From NCBI GenBank assembly GCA_027625915.1, contig JANTQA010000047.1, forward strand, positions 6,448,001-6,512,000: 64,000 nt of DNA. The letters run 5' to 3'. A program made the position numbers and the translations under genes. A model generated the notes under the pieces. The model worked only from the letters and a program-made list of their open reading frames with translations. It was not told where the DNA came from and did not search any database. Origin of the DNA: Anaeramoeba flamelloides (taxonomy: Eukaryota > Metamonada > Anaeramoebidae). Of this stretch, positions 1 through 12,145 are shown one piece after another (position 1 is the stretch's first letter; each line of letters opens with the position of its first letter).

Positions 1-1114
1 CCCTGACTTTTATTAAAGATCTAATTTTTTCTAAATTCTTTTTCAATCAAAGGTCCCCAGTTTTATGGAATAAATAGAGCATATTCTATGAGTTTAATTC
101 ATTATTCTTCTCAAAATAAATTTTCAATTTTTAAATCTGGATCATTTTTTCATATTTTAGTTATTTTTTTGTTGTTTGCTTAGTAAATTTTTTTTTGTAT
201 TTACTCAAATTTTTGTTTTTCGCTTTTTTTTTTCTTCTTTTAAAAACCAATTTGAAAAAATCAATATTTGATTGAAATTCCAAATTAAACATTAAGAAAA
301 TTGAAGCTTTGTAATTCTTTTAAAATGAATACATTTACAATCAAAAAATCTTATTGTCAACAATTTTAATTTTCTAAAGAAATAGAGAAAATTTTGCACG
401 AGACACCCCAACGAAAAGCGGCACAAAAAATTTGTAAACATTTTTTTTTTTTTGAAATTTAAGGTTTGCTCGGGTATTTTTTTTATGAATCTCAACAAAA
501 CTAATTCAAAGTTTATTATTGCTCTTATTTCTAAACAATCTTAGTTTTTTTGATTATTATAAAAAAAAGTGAATTTTTAATTTTTGGCTGGGCGCATTTG
601 GGTGAAATGGAGTTTCGAAAATTTTACTTCAAAAAAGGCAATTTAATACAATTTTACAGTCTTAATCTATATTAAATAACGTTTTATCCTTTCAAATTTG
701 AAATTGTAAATGGTGTTTTTCCAAAAAATTATTCTAAAAAAAAAATAAATACCCTCTTTTGTTTTTTCGAAAAATTGTAGTATTTCAAGGCATTTCGTTT
801 TTCAATACAAATCTATTTTGGATAAATTTCTTATGCTCACAAATCTGATTACCAAACTTTTTTCACCTGATTAAATTCAATTTTCAACAAGTAACTCTTC
901 ATTCAATTTCAAATTAATAGATTTTTAATTATATTTTCACAATGAGCAAAAAATGTTTCAGTTTATTATCTTTGATATTTTTTTCCCTTTATTAGTAAAT
1001 TGATCACCATTTCCCTTTCAATTTTTAATATTCACATAAGATTCAATATATTTTTTGGTGTCAATTACTGGAAATTAGAAAAAAATGAAAAAAAACGAAA
1101 TTGTAGGGAAAGGC
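1..1114. other. AT-rich stretch without a gene
   Basis: Short open frames only, dominated by A and T runs. Nothing in it has protein-like composition, and I see no repeat copy I can name. Confidence 0.5.
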
Positions 1115-3341
1115 ATATACCCCTTAGCACCCCGGATATGCCGAAATTTCATAAATTTTGAAAGAAAAGATTTAATAATAATATTGATGTGCTAATATAT
1201 TTATTTTCTTATTTGTCTTTAATACAGATTTGAATTATAATAAAAAGTCAAAATAGTTCAAAGATAAAGTAGTTAAGTTGTTATATTTGTTTTTGATATT
1301 GGTAAAATAATAATAATTATTCATTTTTACTTTTTTTTAAAAGAGTTTTATTTTTTTTTTTTAATTTTTTAAATTAGAAATTTTATTACAAAAAGGGTAA
1401 TTCAAAGCCCAATAGATTGATTTATTAATAATAAACATCAGAAAAACGTTGTTAATTTTATGATTAAATAAATAAATAATATATATATATATATAACTGA
1501 GTAATTTTCATTTTTTTTTAGAGACAAAATTTTGATAAATGTTCAATTAAGAGAAAAATGAAATTCGTTTCATAGGCCAAAATTAAAATTTAATATGAAT
1601 AATTTTCCAAAACATCAATTTAAAACAGAGAAAATACTTGAAAAAACAAAAAAGAAATTGTAAAATAATTTAATTCATTACATTGAAATTAAACAAGTAA
1701 AATCTTTTTTAATAGATAAAGTAATCAACCCTGTATTTTTAAAATAAAAATATAAAATATAACTTTTAAATATTATTCAAAGATAATAAAACTAATCTTC
1801 GAAACCAAGAAATTTTTTTTTTTGAATTTTGTTATTAGTAAAAATTTGTACAAAATCTTGATCAAATTTGAATTTTTCAATCTAAATTTATACAGATCTT
1901 GGAAAATAATTTTTGATCTATGGTCTCTTATTCAATAATCTTGTTTACTTTATGTCTAGATTTTAAAAATTCAAAAATTAAAAATATAGTTAAAAATTAA
2001 AAAAATCAAATATTAATCTGACTTGAACTATTGACCAAATCATTTAAAATTGAAAAAAAATATTTGTTGAAAAAACTGACAAATGTTTTTCTGAAAAAAA
2101 ATATTATTTTTTTTTGGGATTTAATTAATTTTTTTTTTATTTTTAAATTATTTTTAATTAATTATAGATAGTTCTATTGATTCGTAATCAATAGATAAAA
2201 TAAATTTTCTATGTGGTGTCAAAATATCTTTTGTAATGAATAAATTATTTATTAAAGTGTTTTATATCATGCTGGGGTACAAAGGAACCCAAAAAAAAAT
2301 TTTTTTTTCTAGTAAATAATGATATTCTAATCATTAAAACAAAGAACTTTTTGATGTGTAGACAAACTTTTCAAAAAAAAAAAAATTTTGTTGATTTTGT
2401 ACAAAATTTTGATGGAGAAATAATAAAATCACAATAACCAAGAAAAATTTACTTCAATGTTGAAATTTTTTTCAAGTTATTTTTTTATTATAAGTAACTA
2501 AAAAATTTTTATTTATAAATTTTTCTTACTAAGATAATTGTTTATAAATTCTAAACTATTTTTCAGTCAAAGGGGCCCAGTTGTAATGGTATAATACACG
2601 TGTTTAAAGGGTTTGCATAGATATTAGAAGAAAAATTTTATTTTATAAATTTTCAAAATTAAAATCATTTTTTCACATTTCTAATCATTTTTGTTTTTTT
2701 TTTTTGTGTTTTTTTTTAAAAACCTAATTCATTTGCAAAAAAATTTTTTATTGCAAGATCAATAGTCACTTGGTAAAAATATGTTATTCTAAGGTCATTG
2801 AAACCATGTAAAGATTGTTGAGAAATCTATTGATTTCTATTGCAATTCAATTCGATCTTTGATCTTGATATTTGTTTAATAAATGTGAAAAATTTTCACT
2901 TCATTTTCATTTCCTTTTTCAAATAGAGACCACAAATACCAACAAACTTTGTTTGGGGGCTTAATTTCTAAAAAGAAAAGTGTAGAAAATGAAGTGAAAA
3001 ATGTTTCATATTTATTATTCAAATACCAGTAGAAGTTCAAAACGAACATCGTTGTTTTTTCTCAATAGGGCCCTAAGAATTTGAGTTTTTCAATTTTTAA
3101 GAAAAGCTATTGATTAATTAGTTTTCTTTCAGACATGTATCAACATTTCTTTGAGGTGTATTATTCTCTTTATTTCTTATTTGTTCTTCAAAGGTCAATT
3201 ATATAAAATAATTGATATTTGAAAAAAACGTTGGGCCCCTTTGACTGAAACAGAGTTTATATCTTATTATCCTTTCATAACAATTCAAATTAAAATTTCT
3301 ATTTCAAAGGCAATTTGGATATTTGGGGTTCTAAGGAATAT
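1115..3341 (+). mobile_element. Family H inverted-repeat element, copy 1, split by an F element
   Basis: The left end reads CCCTTAGCACCCCGGATATG and the right end (about 3310-3341) carries an imperfect inverted copy of it, roughly 33 bp. The interior matches 41960-44031 read on the opposite strand over most of its length. Without the nested F element (2554-3257) it is about 1.5 kb. No coding sequence is visible, so this looks like a non-autonomous TIR DNA transposon. The matching copy at 42 kb supplies the unoccupied sequence at the point where F inserted. Confidence 0.65.
2554..3257 (+). mobile_element. Family F TIR element, copy 1, inserted in H
   Basis: The ends are inverted repeats beginning AACTATTTTTCAGTCAAAGG on the left and AACTCTGTTTCAGTCAAAGG on the right strand, about 25-30 bp. 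A TA dinucleotide sits directly outside each end (2552-2553 and 3258-3259). The second H copy near 42.05 kb has the uninterrupted sequence with a single TA at this spot, so this is a clean filled/empty site pair. Length is 704 bp and it is non-coding. TA duplication points to the Tc1/mariner superfamily; this is inference, since no transposase is present. Confidence 0.8.
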
Positions 3342-3358
3342 ATATATATATATATATA
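3338..3358. repeat. (TA)n microsatellite
   Basis: About ten uninterrupted TA units at the right edge of the H element. Similar TA runs lie near 1479-1494, 17689-17712 and 37706-37727. Confidence 0.9.
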
Positions 3359-4609
3359 AGGTATTTTACAAAAATATCACTCACTTTATAATGTTATTGG
3401 AGGCGGTTCAGTAGTATTATACCATATTCTTCACAAAAAAAAATTGTAATTTTTTTGATCAGAAATCATTTTTTCTAATTTTATCAAATTTTTATTTACT
3501 TTTTTTCAAATTTTTTTAATTTATTTTTTTTTTTTGATACTTTTTCTTTTTTTTAGTTTTTGTTTTCAAATTTTTGTTTTTTTTCTTTTTTTTTTGCTTT
3601 TTTTTTTAAGAAAGTTCAGGTTGAAAAAAAAAAAGATATTTTAAAGTGCCAATTAGCTTTAAGAAAAATGATACTATGTAATGAGTTTTAAAGGTGAATT
3701 TTATTATTAGTAAAAAATCTTATTGTTAACTTTTTTCCAGTAAAAGTTCATTCATAAAAAATTGGTAATACTTTATTCAAAAATTTTGAATCATTTTTTT
3801 TTTTTTTTCGGTTTTTTGTTTTATTTTGTTTTTTTATTTTTGAAAATATTACAGTTTTATATGTTTATAATTATTAAAAAGTGATTGATTAAAAGGGTTT
3901 GTTAATTATTTTTTACGGAAAACTAATATAAGGTATTTCCAAAAAAAGTGGTGAATTTTTTTTTATATTTCATAAAAAATAATCTTTGTTAGTTAAGTTA
4001 TTCGTCAATTGTCAATAACAAATTAAGTTAAATATTCATAATGATTAAATTACAACTATGGTATTTATTTCAAAATATATTGGATGAAATATATTCCAAA
4101 AATGAAAAAAAAAAATATAACACTTTTTTTGGAGAAAACAATAAATGAACAATTTCAATAAAAAATTGAAAATATGGAAAGGGTACAAATGATTTTTTAA
4201 ACTAATAAAAAAGAGTTATATGTTTTTCATTATATTGTAAATTTTTTTGAAAATTAGAGAAGTTGGGAAAACAATTTTTTCAATCAAAAAGAAAATAATA
4301 AATAGCAATTTTTCACCATAAAAAAATATCTGATAATCCGAAGATCAGAAAATTTAATATATTTTATTTATGTAATAATATATTAACAAACAAATTGAAT
4401 TATCATCAAGAAATAAAAAAATTTTGTTCATGATTTTGTATATTTAAATAGTTTTTATGGTGATTGGGTTACCTAAAATAATAAAGTGAATACAAGCAAT
4501 TTCCAAAAAAGTGGAGTAAATTTATTTTAAAATATCTTCCTGAGAGTCACAATTATTGAAAAGGGTTTTTTTTTTTTTTTTAGTTATTTTGAAGGGAGGA
4601 AATTAATTT
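3342..4609. other. AT-rich stretch without a gene
   Basis: Long T and A runs throughout. No reading frame of note, and no element ends that I can pair. Confidence 0.5.
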
Positions 4610-5060
4610 TTTCACACGTTCATTGGGCTCTTTTTAATTTAAAACATAAACCGAAAATTTTTGAAATTTTCTGTTTATTTCCAAAATAAAAAAAAGCCCG
4701 TCATTGGTTTTTCCAGAATTCAAAAGAATAGAGAAAAATCTTAGATTTTACTCAATTCTTTTTAATGTTGGAAACGTACAGTTAGGTTTTTTTTTAATTT
4801 TTGAAAAAAAAAGAAAATTCAAGAAATTTTCTTTTTTAGTTCTCAAATTAAAAAAAAAACACCATTAGGCTTTCTTGAGGTTTTCTGTTTATTTGTGAAG
4901 TGTTCTAGGTTTTTTTACTTTTTGAAATAAACTGAAAATTTTAATAAATTTTCGGTTTATTTCGAAAAGTAAAAAAAACCTAACGAAAATCAATTGATTT
5001 TCAGAATAAAACAGAAAAATTAGGCACCCCATGTCACTCGGTGACACTGCCCTAATTTCT
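4610..5060. repeat. Family E serial-hairpin repeat, copy 1
   Basis: A chain of short palindromes. One unit folds TTCCAGAATTCAAAAGAATA against its complement about 40 bases on; others pair an A-rich block (AATTTTTGAAATAAACCGAAA type) with its inverse, and are bracketed by CCTAACG. The same units recur at 18395, 46725, 56000 and 59130. No protein is encoded. It resembles a foldback element or a satellite-like hairpin array. Confidence 0.6.
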
Positions 5061-5839
5061 AGATCTTTGTTTAGAAATTCTAATAAAGAATCATAATATT
5101 CTTTATCATTTATCAATTACAAAATAATATAATGATTCTTTGGTTGTAATTTTCATCATCAACAAAAAGATTTTTTTTTATCAAATTGAATTTTGGTGGG
5201 TAAAAAATATTGAATTGGAGTTTAGATACCTTCTCTTTTGTTTTTTAATTTGGAATTTTCACTGTGCGTTAATAAGAGGAAATAAAAAGAGAGAAGAGAT
5301 CAAGTGATTTTTTTTTCATATTTTAAAAATTTTTTGCAACACTTAATTGGTTATTTTAATTTGTAATCTAAATTATGAAAGTTTTTAGTGTTTTTGGGTA
5401 TTAAAATATTGTTATGGAAAATTTATGGGGGGGGTTAATACAAAATAAAAATAAAAGAAGAATTTACGATTTATTGGTTGTGAATTTTTGCAATTGCGAA
5501 AGTTTAATTCTCTTTTTGATTTGTTTAAGAGTGAAGATAGAACGAATAAACCAATTGCTTTCTATAAGTATAAAAAGAATATTTTTAATTAAATAAAATG
5601 ATACAAAAAAATTTTTAAATTGTAAAAAAGATCAAGCCAAACCATGTATAAAAAAAAAAAAAACACTGTTGAAAGTTATTTTAAAAAATTCGCTACTCAA
5701 AAATCTTAAAAATTGTCTCTAGAAAAAAATACCCAGAGCAAAATTGGACAACCATAGTCTTGCACCTTAAGGGTTGATTCATTATGTAAAAAAAAAAAAT
5801 ATTTGAAATAGTCAAAAATATTAAACAATTTTTATGAGT
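5061..5839. other. Intergenic stretch without a gene
   Basis: Contains a run of eight G near 5427, unusual in such AT-rich DNA, and short open frames without protein-like composition. Confidence 0.45.
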
Positions 5840-6560
5840 GTCTAATCCCAATTAAAAATAAATCAGCATATAATGTAAGATCGATCTCCAAAAATTAAAT
5901 GGAAAACGAGTACATTTTTAGAAAAAAAGTCAACAACAATTAATAAATGAAATTTCCAATTTAAAACGTTTTGATTTATAATTTTGAATACAATCTCATA
6001 AGTTTTCGAAGTGTAGCTCTTTGTCCCTTTTTGAGATCTCAAAGATTTTTTTTTTTTCATTTTTTAAAAGAGTTATTTTTATCTTGAAAGATTATTTATA
6101 AATCATTTCTTTGTCAAATACAGAAAGTTACAAAAACAACCACAAATTTAATAAAATTGAATTAAATCGATTTTGTACAGAAAGAAAATAATTTGTTTGG
6201 TATTGAAGGTATTTCACAGGTGCAAAACTAAAATAAGAAACTAGTTTATCATTTTTTTTTTCAAAAAATTGATGTCTTAATATTTTAAGTTTTTTTGCTA
6301 ATTGTGATTTTTTTGAAATTGGGGCTTCTTTGAAACTTTTTTGTTTAGTTTACCTTTTTGTCATTGAAAAACTTTGAAACTTTTTTTCTCCTTAATTTGA
6401 ATTTTTGTTTTCAAGAGACCTGAAATTTTTTGTTTTTTGAATTTTTCAGTCTTGAGTATATATTGAATTTTTTCTTTTTTTGTTATTTGAACTTTTGTAT
6501 TGGGATCATGTGTTTTTTTTTTTTTTTTTTGGTTATTTGAATTTTTGATCAAAAAGAAGT
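5840..6560. repeat. Family S dispersed repeat with degenerate ~60-bp tandem units, copy 1
   Basis: The stretch 5860-6090 matches 13860-14090, including GAGTACATTTTTAGAAAAAA and a shared GAGATCTCAAAGATTTTTTT. Further on, 6310-6560 is a poor tandem array: a T-rich block followed by TTATTTGAATTTTTG and a short GAGA-containing spacer, repeating about every 55-65 bp. The same array is at 14260-14470. Non-coding. Confidence 0.5.
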
Positions 6561-6676
6561 TTATTCCACAAAGTAATTTTTGGTGATAAGCTACGACTTG
6601 GGTATGGTTCAAATTCCAAGTGTGTAGAAACTTGTTTTTTTGTTTTCTTAAAAATGTTGAGTTTTCATTCACACCG

Positions 6677-7090
6677 AGTAAAAAAAAAAGTAAAAAGGAA
6701 AAAAAAGTTCAACATTGTTTTTTAATTGGGAACCTTAATAGAACCTGAAAAAGAAAAGTAAGATCAATTAATAAAAGAAAAATTAAATGGTTAAAGATCA
6801 AAGGAAGTATTCAATACAATCATTGTTTTTTTTAATATTTATATTTTGTTTGGAGTTATTCTTTGATTGATTTATCATTAAAAATTTGTTGAAAAAATTG
6901 ACTATTTTTGAGATCTACAAAAACACTCATTCTCGAATATTTCAATAATAATAGTAGATTTAAATTGTTTGTGTTGGTTTGATTGAAAATAATATAATCG
7001 ATTATTCTTTGAAGTTAATAGCTTTTTTCTTTTAATCAATTTTTATTGAAAGTAAGATCAATTAATACTGTTATTTTCCCATTAATAAAT
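6677..7090 (+). mobile_element. Family B element, diverged copy 4
   Basis: The left end and body match the better copy at 19047-19505, including the CCTTAATAGAACCTG block, a TTTGTTGAAAAAATTGA block and the ATTATTCTTTGAAGTTAAT stretch in the same order. The right terminal repeat is not recognisable, so this copy is truncated or heavily mutated. Confidence 0.5.
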
Positions 7091-7279
7091 GAAAATTTTT
7101 ATTTCAGTTTCCAAAATGAATATTCACTATTACTGCTACAGCCCACATTAGCAGAGTAAAAATTCTATCTTCAAGTTAACTAAACAAGTTTAATTTATTG
7201 TCTAAAAATATCATTTCTCGACTAATTTGTAAATATCTTTGGATTTTCTTCAACTTTAAAACGAGAAAAAAAATCTTTT

Positions 7280-7700
7280 GGAATGTGAAATGAAAATTTT
7301 CATTTTTTAATTGGAATATAAGAGTAAATGAAACAATAAATGATTAAAAGACAAAATGCGGGGATTGAACACAATAACAGTTTTTTTAATACTATCTTTT
7401 GTTGGGGGTTTTTCTTTGATTGATCAATTATTAAAAATTTGTTTAAAAATTTGAATATTTTTGAAGATCTCCAAAACCACTGATCATATTTTTGATAAAA
7501 AAAAGGAGATATAAATTGTTTTTGTTTATAAAATTGATCACAAATAAAATGGATTATTCTTTGGAGTTAATTTGCTTCTTCTTTTTTTTTGATCGTAGTT
7601 TTCAATTTAGGGTTTCTGTGATTTCTGTGATTCTTTTCAAGTTTACCAATTAAAAATTGTATTGAACTTTTTTTTGTTGACTTGCTTTTTTTTCCCCAAT
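7280..7700 (+). mobile_element. Family B element, diverged copy 5
   Basis: The body matches the B copies at 6677 and 19047: CAATTATTAAAAATTTGTTT, AACCACTGATCATATTTTTG and GAGTTAATTTGCTTCTTCTT occur in order. The right end keeps a weak version of the AATTAAAAA...GTATT terminal repeat. It lies 190 bp beyond another B copy, in the same orientation. Confidence 0.5.
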
Positions 7701-7799
7701 TGCAAATATTGAAAAATCTTTATTAGTCAAAGGATTCGTGGACCGATTTTTTGACAAAAAGTTTTTGATTGTAAAAAAAACAGAAACTTGTGTTTGCGA

Positions 7800-8030
7800 T
7801 TTAAAGGGACAAAATTTCTTCTGATTTCTCTTTTTTTTCAATTCTAAAATATTACTTTCGATTCGAATATTAACTTAGCCAATCATTCATTTAAAAAGAT
7901 CGAACCGAGATAAATAATCAGATACACCACAAATTACAACCTATTTCTTTGGAAAACTATCTTTGTCAAGAAAAGATAAATGAAAATGAAGTGAAAATTT
8001 GGACCCATTTATGTTTCAAATACCATTCTT
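7800..8030. mobile_element. Family Q short repeat, copy 2
   Basis: Matches the Q copy at 19887-20152 over the CACAAATTACAACCTATTTC and GAAGTGAAAAT blocks, and ends in a CAAATACCA motif. No coding capacity. Probably a small MITE. Confidence 0.45.
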
Positions 8031-8297
8031 GAAAAACTGTTTTTTGTTGGGGTGTGTTTTTATTTTTTGGTAATCTTTTCAATTTCTACTCAAAATAAGA
8101 AAAATTCAGAATAAAAAATTTTGAATAAAAATCTAAAAGCAACAATCAATAACTTTGATCAACAACTCTTCGTTTGCTCTTGTTTGTAAAATATAAGAAA
8201 AACAAAAAAAAATATTTGCAAATAAATGCTTTTGTTCTTGAAAAAACATTTTTAACAAATAAGAATGATAAAAATTCAAAAGCATCAAAAGTCGATT

Positions 8298-8504
8298 CTA
8301 CAAGGTTGTTACATTAATATTTTGTTGGTTCTTGTTCGTTTCTGTCTTCAAATCAACAAACAATGAAGAATTTGCTTTATTAAAAGGTTGTAATACTATA
8401 GCTTTCATTGCAAGTTCATCAAAATCCTGGTTTGGTGACTTGATTTGAAAAGAACAGTTAACCAATTTAAACTCCGAGTGGGACCCGTTTGACGATTTTA
8501 TCAT
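8298..8504 (-). CDS. Coding-like island, 68 codons, unassigned
   Basis: An open frame whose composition is much more protein-like than its surroundings: mixed residues, no homopolymer padding, and a central stretch reading DELAMKAIVLQPFNKANSSL. No upstream in-frame ATG exists and no partner exon was found, so it may be an isolated exon, a pseudogene piece or chance. I do not recognise the sequence. A possible splice donor (GTAACA) lies near its 3' end. Confidence 0.25.
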   Translation of the reverse strand: MIKSSNGSHSEFKLVNCSFQIKSPNQDFDELAMKAIVLQPFNKANSSLFVDLKTETNKNQQNINVTTL

Positions 8505-10379
8505 CAGACTTTGAATTAGTATTTCTTTTGATGATTTTAATAATTTTCTGTTTTACGCTTTGTTTGTGAAAAACTAAAATTCAATTATTTGCAAGATCTT
8601 GATTATGAGAAATTTTCAATATGTGGGTTGTTGGCCCCAGAATAACCATGGTATTTGCAAACAAAAAAACTTTCCTTGTTTCCAAGTTTCTTGAAGAATA
8701 CAATAAAAGTTGAATGTTTCGAAAATTAAAAGAAATTTATAAAAAAAAGAAGACTTTTTTTAATTGCAAATTTCAGAAACTCGTAAAAAAAAAAAAAGAG
8801 ATTTACACCAAGGAAAAATTTGAAAGGAATTTGGTAGTTGACGTTGACTAATATAAAATATGACATTTTTAGAGCTTCAAAGTTATTATGAATTATTTTC
8901 AGTTTAAAATTTTGTTGTAATTAAGACAGACTTTCAGAAAGGTTTTACAAAAATAGAAAACAGATAAAGTCATCCAATATTTGCAAAAATCAAGAATAAA
9001 ATTAAAAAAAAAAAAAAGTAATTATTTACTTGATAATCCCATTTTGAGACTGATAAGTAAATACAAGACATCCCTTTTGAAGACTTTGTTTCCATGCAAA
9101 ATTGTGAAATCATCAATTTTTGGTTCATGTTTGTTTAGTTTTTCAAGAAGAAAAAAAAATCCAAAATAATCCAGAAAAGCAAAAAGTAAAATAAATGTCA
9201 AATAATAAATTCGCGAATATTTAATATTATTTGGGATTTTGGTATTGAGTGTTTAGTTCTCGGAAAAATGTTTGAAGAACATAGTATATTTTTCTCAATA
9301 TTGGTCTTTGGAATTGAATTGAGATAAAATTTCTTCTGATTCACTTTTTTTTTCAATTCTGAAAAAGTCCATTCATTTTGAGCTATTCGTTCACGGTAGC
9401 CTATAGAATATAAAAAGAACGAATTAACCAAATATTTAGAGAATTCCAAATTACAACCTTTTTCTTGGAAATTGTTCTCAGACAAAGAAAAATAATGAAA
9501 AAATTTAACTAATCAAGATCCAAATACTAGTGTGTTTTTTAGAATGGCAAATGACAACTTTTTTAAAAACTAAATGAGAGTCGTAGATAAATTTAATATC
9601 TCTATGTCAACCGTTTCTGCAATAAAGAACATTTTCAATGTTACAAGGATTTTTTGAAAAGTTATTTGTTCGGCTTAATAATGTATTATTTACTTGTGAA
9701 TAATAGAAAATTTCTAGGAGAAAAAAATTTATTTTTGTTGAGAATAACAACAAATTTCGTTTATTTTCCTTTAATGAAACTTACCGATTAATGTTTGGGA
9801 GAGTTTTTAATTTTTTTTATTGCTTGGATCTTTTTAACGAGAAACAAATAATTATTTCAATTCATACTAAAAAGTTAAGTACTCAAAAATATTTTATAAT
9901 TAAGAATATTTACCAGTGAGTTGGGTAAATTAATAAAAAAACCTTACCTAATCTTGGGACAAGTTTATAATGCTATTTTCCGTCTTTGGAGCAAACAATT
10001 CTTAATCTTAAAACAACCAATTAAAAAGATGATTAAATTTCCCTTTTTCAACTTTGTGTCTTTTTTATTACTCCTTTGGCTTTATTGATTTTTTGAAAAT
10101 TAAGGAAAGTTATATCAAAAATTTTGATTATCTTTTGCAAATATTCTATTGTTTTAATCAAAATGATATGTCGAAACAAGACACTATTAGCAAATATAGG
10201 GTTTTGTATATATAGAATATTTATACTTTTTCAAAAATTAAAAGTCAAGAAAGGCCACAAAAATTTTATAAATCAATTTTCATAACAACAAAATATATAT
10301 TTTGGCATACCCAAAACTATAAAACCTTCAAATTTGTGATTTTATTGATGACTTTCCATTGAAAAACAAATGAGACCAA
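8505..10379. other. Intergenic stretch with a Q-type repeat
   Basis: The part 9300-9530 is a further diverged Q copy, with the same AAATTTCTTCTGATT and TTACAACCT blocks. The remainder is AT-rich with no supported gene. Confidence 0.45.
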
Positions 10380-10380
10380 G

Positions 10381-10560
10381 TGTGCTCTAATAATTTATCG
10401 GCTTCCTTTGGTTGTGGTGGAGTTATTGGTAGAAAAAAAAAACATAGAAAAAAAAACGAAAAAGTATGTAACACCAAAATATTTCCCATAAAGGAGGAGA
10501 AGAGAAACTCTCAATTTGTTAATATAGAAGATAAATTGTCAATGCTTTTATCGGTGAAAT
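10381..10560 (+). CDS. Coding-like island, possible internal exon
   Basis: An open stretch of about 60 codons with mixed residues (SASFGCGGVIGRKKKHRKK, then KEEKRNSQFVNIEDKLSML). It has no ATG start in frame. It could be an internal exon, with an acceptor just before it (CCAAG) and a donor at TCG|GTGAAA near 10552. No homologue is recognised and the downstream exon is uncertain. It may belong with the islands at 11782-12137. Confidence 0.25.
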
Positions 10561-11209
10561 CTGCATTATTATATATTTAACAATTTGAATAATATAAAAA
10601 GTCTTTTTTTTTTACATTTTATGTTTTTTACTTTGGATAAATATAATTTTTCAATCTTTAAATTGGTGAAATAAATTAAGGAAGTATACACATTTACACA
10701 TTTTTCAAGATTTTCATTTTTGGGACATTACAGAGGTCAAAAAAGCATGTGTTACCAGGAGAAAAAGGGCGTTTCTGATAAAAATTGTTTATTGTTATTT
10801 TCTCAAAAATGCAATAATTAATTTAGTATCCAATAGCTTACCAAAGATCAAATCAATTATAAAAAACTAATTTATTTATATTTTGAGAATTATTTAATAT
10901 TTTAATTGAATTATTGTATTTTTTCCAAAATTTGCCTTTTTTTAGGTAATTTTTAGTTTTTTGATTTTCTTTTTAGGATCAAAAAAATTTATTAAAGATT
11001 AACTTGATTTTTATGTAAAAAATTTTAGATTTCATTTTTCTTTTGTAGAATGTATTTTTAATCATAGAACTTAAATAAATGAATATAATATTAACTTATT
11101 GTTTATTACTCATTTTTTTTTTTTTTTTTTTGACCATTTTCGGCACAGAAGTCTTTTAGAACATAAAAGAAACAAAGATTGTAATTATGAAAAACAAGTT
11201 AAGATAGTC

Positions 11210-11785
11210 AGCATAGGATATTTGAACATTAGCTCTTGTAAAAAAAAATTTTGAGTGCCTCAAGATATAATGAAAATTTGGAAATAAAATATTACTTGTT
11301 TTTTTGTTTTGAATAAAAGAAAAAATGCAAACAGAGTGGAATCTTTAAATTTTCAATATTTTGAACTTTTTTTTTTTAAAAATATTAGTTTTTCATGAAA
11401 ATATTTTTTAAATCAAGAAAAGAGCCAGTGTGCGTTACAATGTGACATTGAAATTAATTATATAACAAACCAATAAAATAGACCCAAAAAGAAGTGTATT
11501 TGATAAAAATATTTTCTATTAGAATACCAAACAAGAAAGATCACCTTACAAACAAACTTGTTTTACACAAGAGAGCAGAAAAAAAAATTCGACCAAAGAG
11601 TATATATTATAGAATATTTCTTTTGTTTTATCTTCTTATTTAATATGAGAGTAAACAAGCATTTTCCTCGAATATCTAACACAATTCATATTTATCATTA
11701 TTTTACAAAACAATTTTTTACACTTTTTTTTCAAAATTCTTTTTTAAATTGTTTTTATCAAAATTAAGAATATTATTTCAGATCT
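11210..11785 (+). mobile_element. Family CP element, fragment 5
   Basis: Matches the interior of the CP copies at 15016, 25361 and 46927: a CATAGGATATTTGAAC block, then AAGATCACCTTACAAACAAACTTG, then ATTTATCATTATTTTACAAAAC. Both terminal repeats are missing. Confidence 0.5.
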
Positions 11786-12137
11786 AAATATAAACAAAAA
11801 TTCTCCAACCAAGGAACATTATTTCAACACACCCAGAAAAGATGATGAATTAGATAATAATACTAAGTATTCTGATAGTATCTCCAAAGAATCGGCAAAT
11901 AACTCTGGAAATAAACAAAATAAAAAAAAAAAAAAAAAAAAAAAAAGTGAATTTTTTTATTATAAATTTGGTTGAAATATAAAACAATTTCTTGTGTTGT
12001 AATATTCCTACAAGAAAACGAAGAAGAAAAACTCAGGGAACCATCTCTAATTATGTTAAGAAATGATTTGGATTGTAAAAAAAAAAAAAAAAAAGAAAAA
12101 GAAAGAAAAATAGTAATATTTGATTTGTTATCAAGTA
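11782..12137 (+). CDS. Coding-like islands running toward the TBC gene, unassigned
   Basis: After a TTATTTCAG acceptor-like site comes an open stretch of about 48 codons rich in N, D, S, E and K (for example FNTPRKDDELDNNTKYSDS), ending in 25 consecutive A. A second open stretch, from about 12020, reads ENEEEKLREPSLIMLRNDL before another A run, and stays open to 12196, across the 3' end of the opposite-strand TBC gene. These may be exons of an unrecognised gene or a decayed copy of one. The A run could also be a retrocopy tail. Confidence 0.3.
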
Positions 12138-12145
12138 TAAAAGGA

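Noticed and set aside
5863-6672. Minus-strand frames of 65 and 103 codons
   Set aside because: They fall in the S repeat and its degenerate ~60-bp T-rich array; the residues mirror the repeat unit.
9198-9485. 95-codon minus-strand frame with fairly mixed residues
   Set aside because: It lies across a family Q repeat copy (same blocks as 7800-8030 and 19887-20152), so the frame is best explained as chance in repeat DNA.
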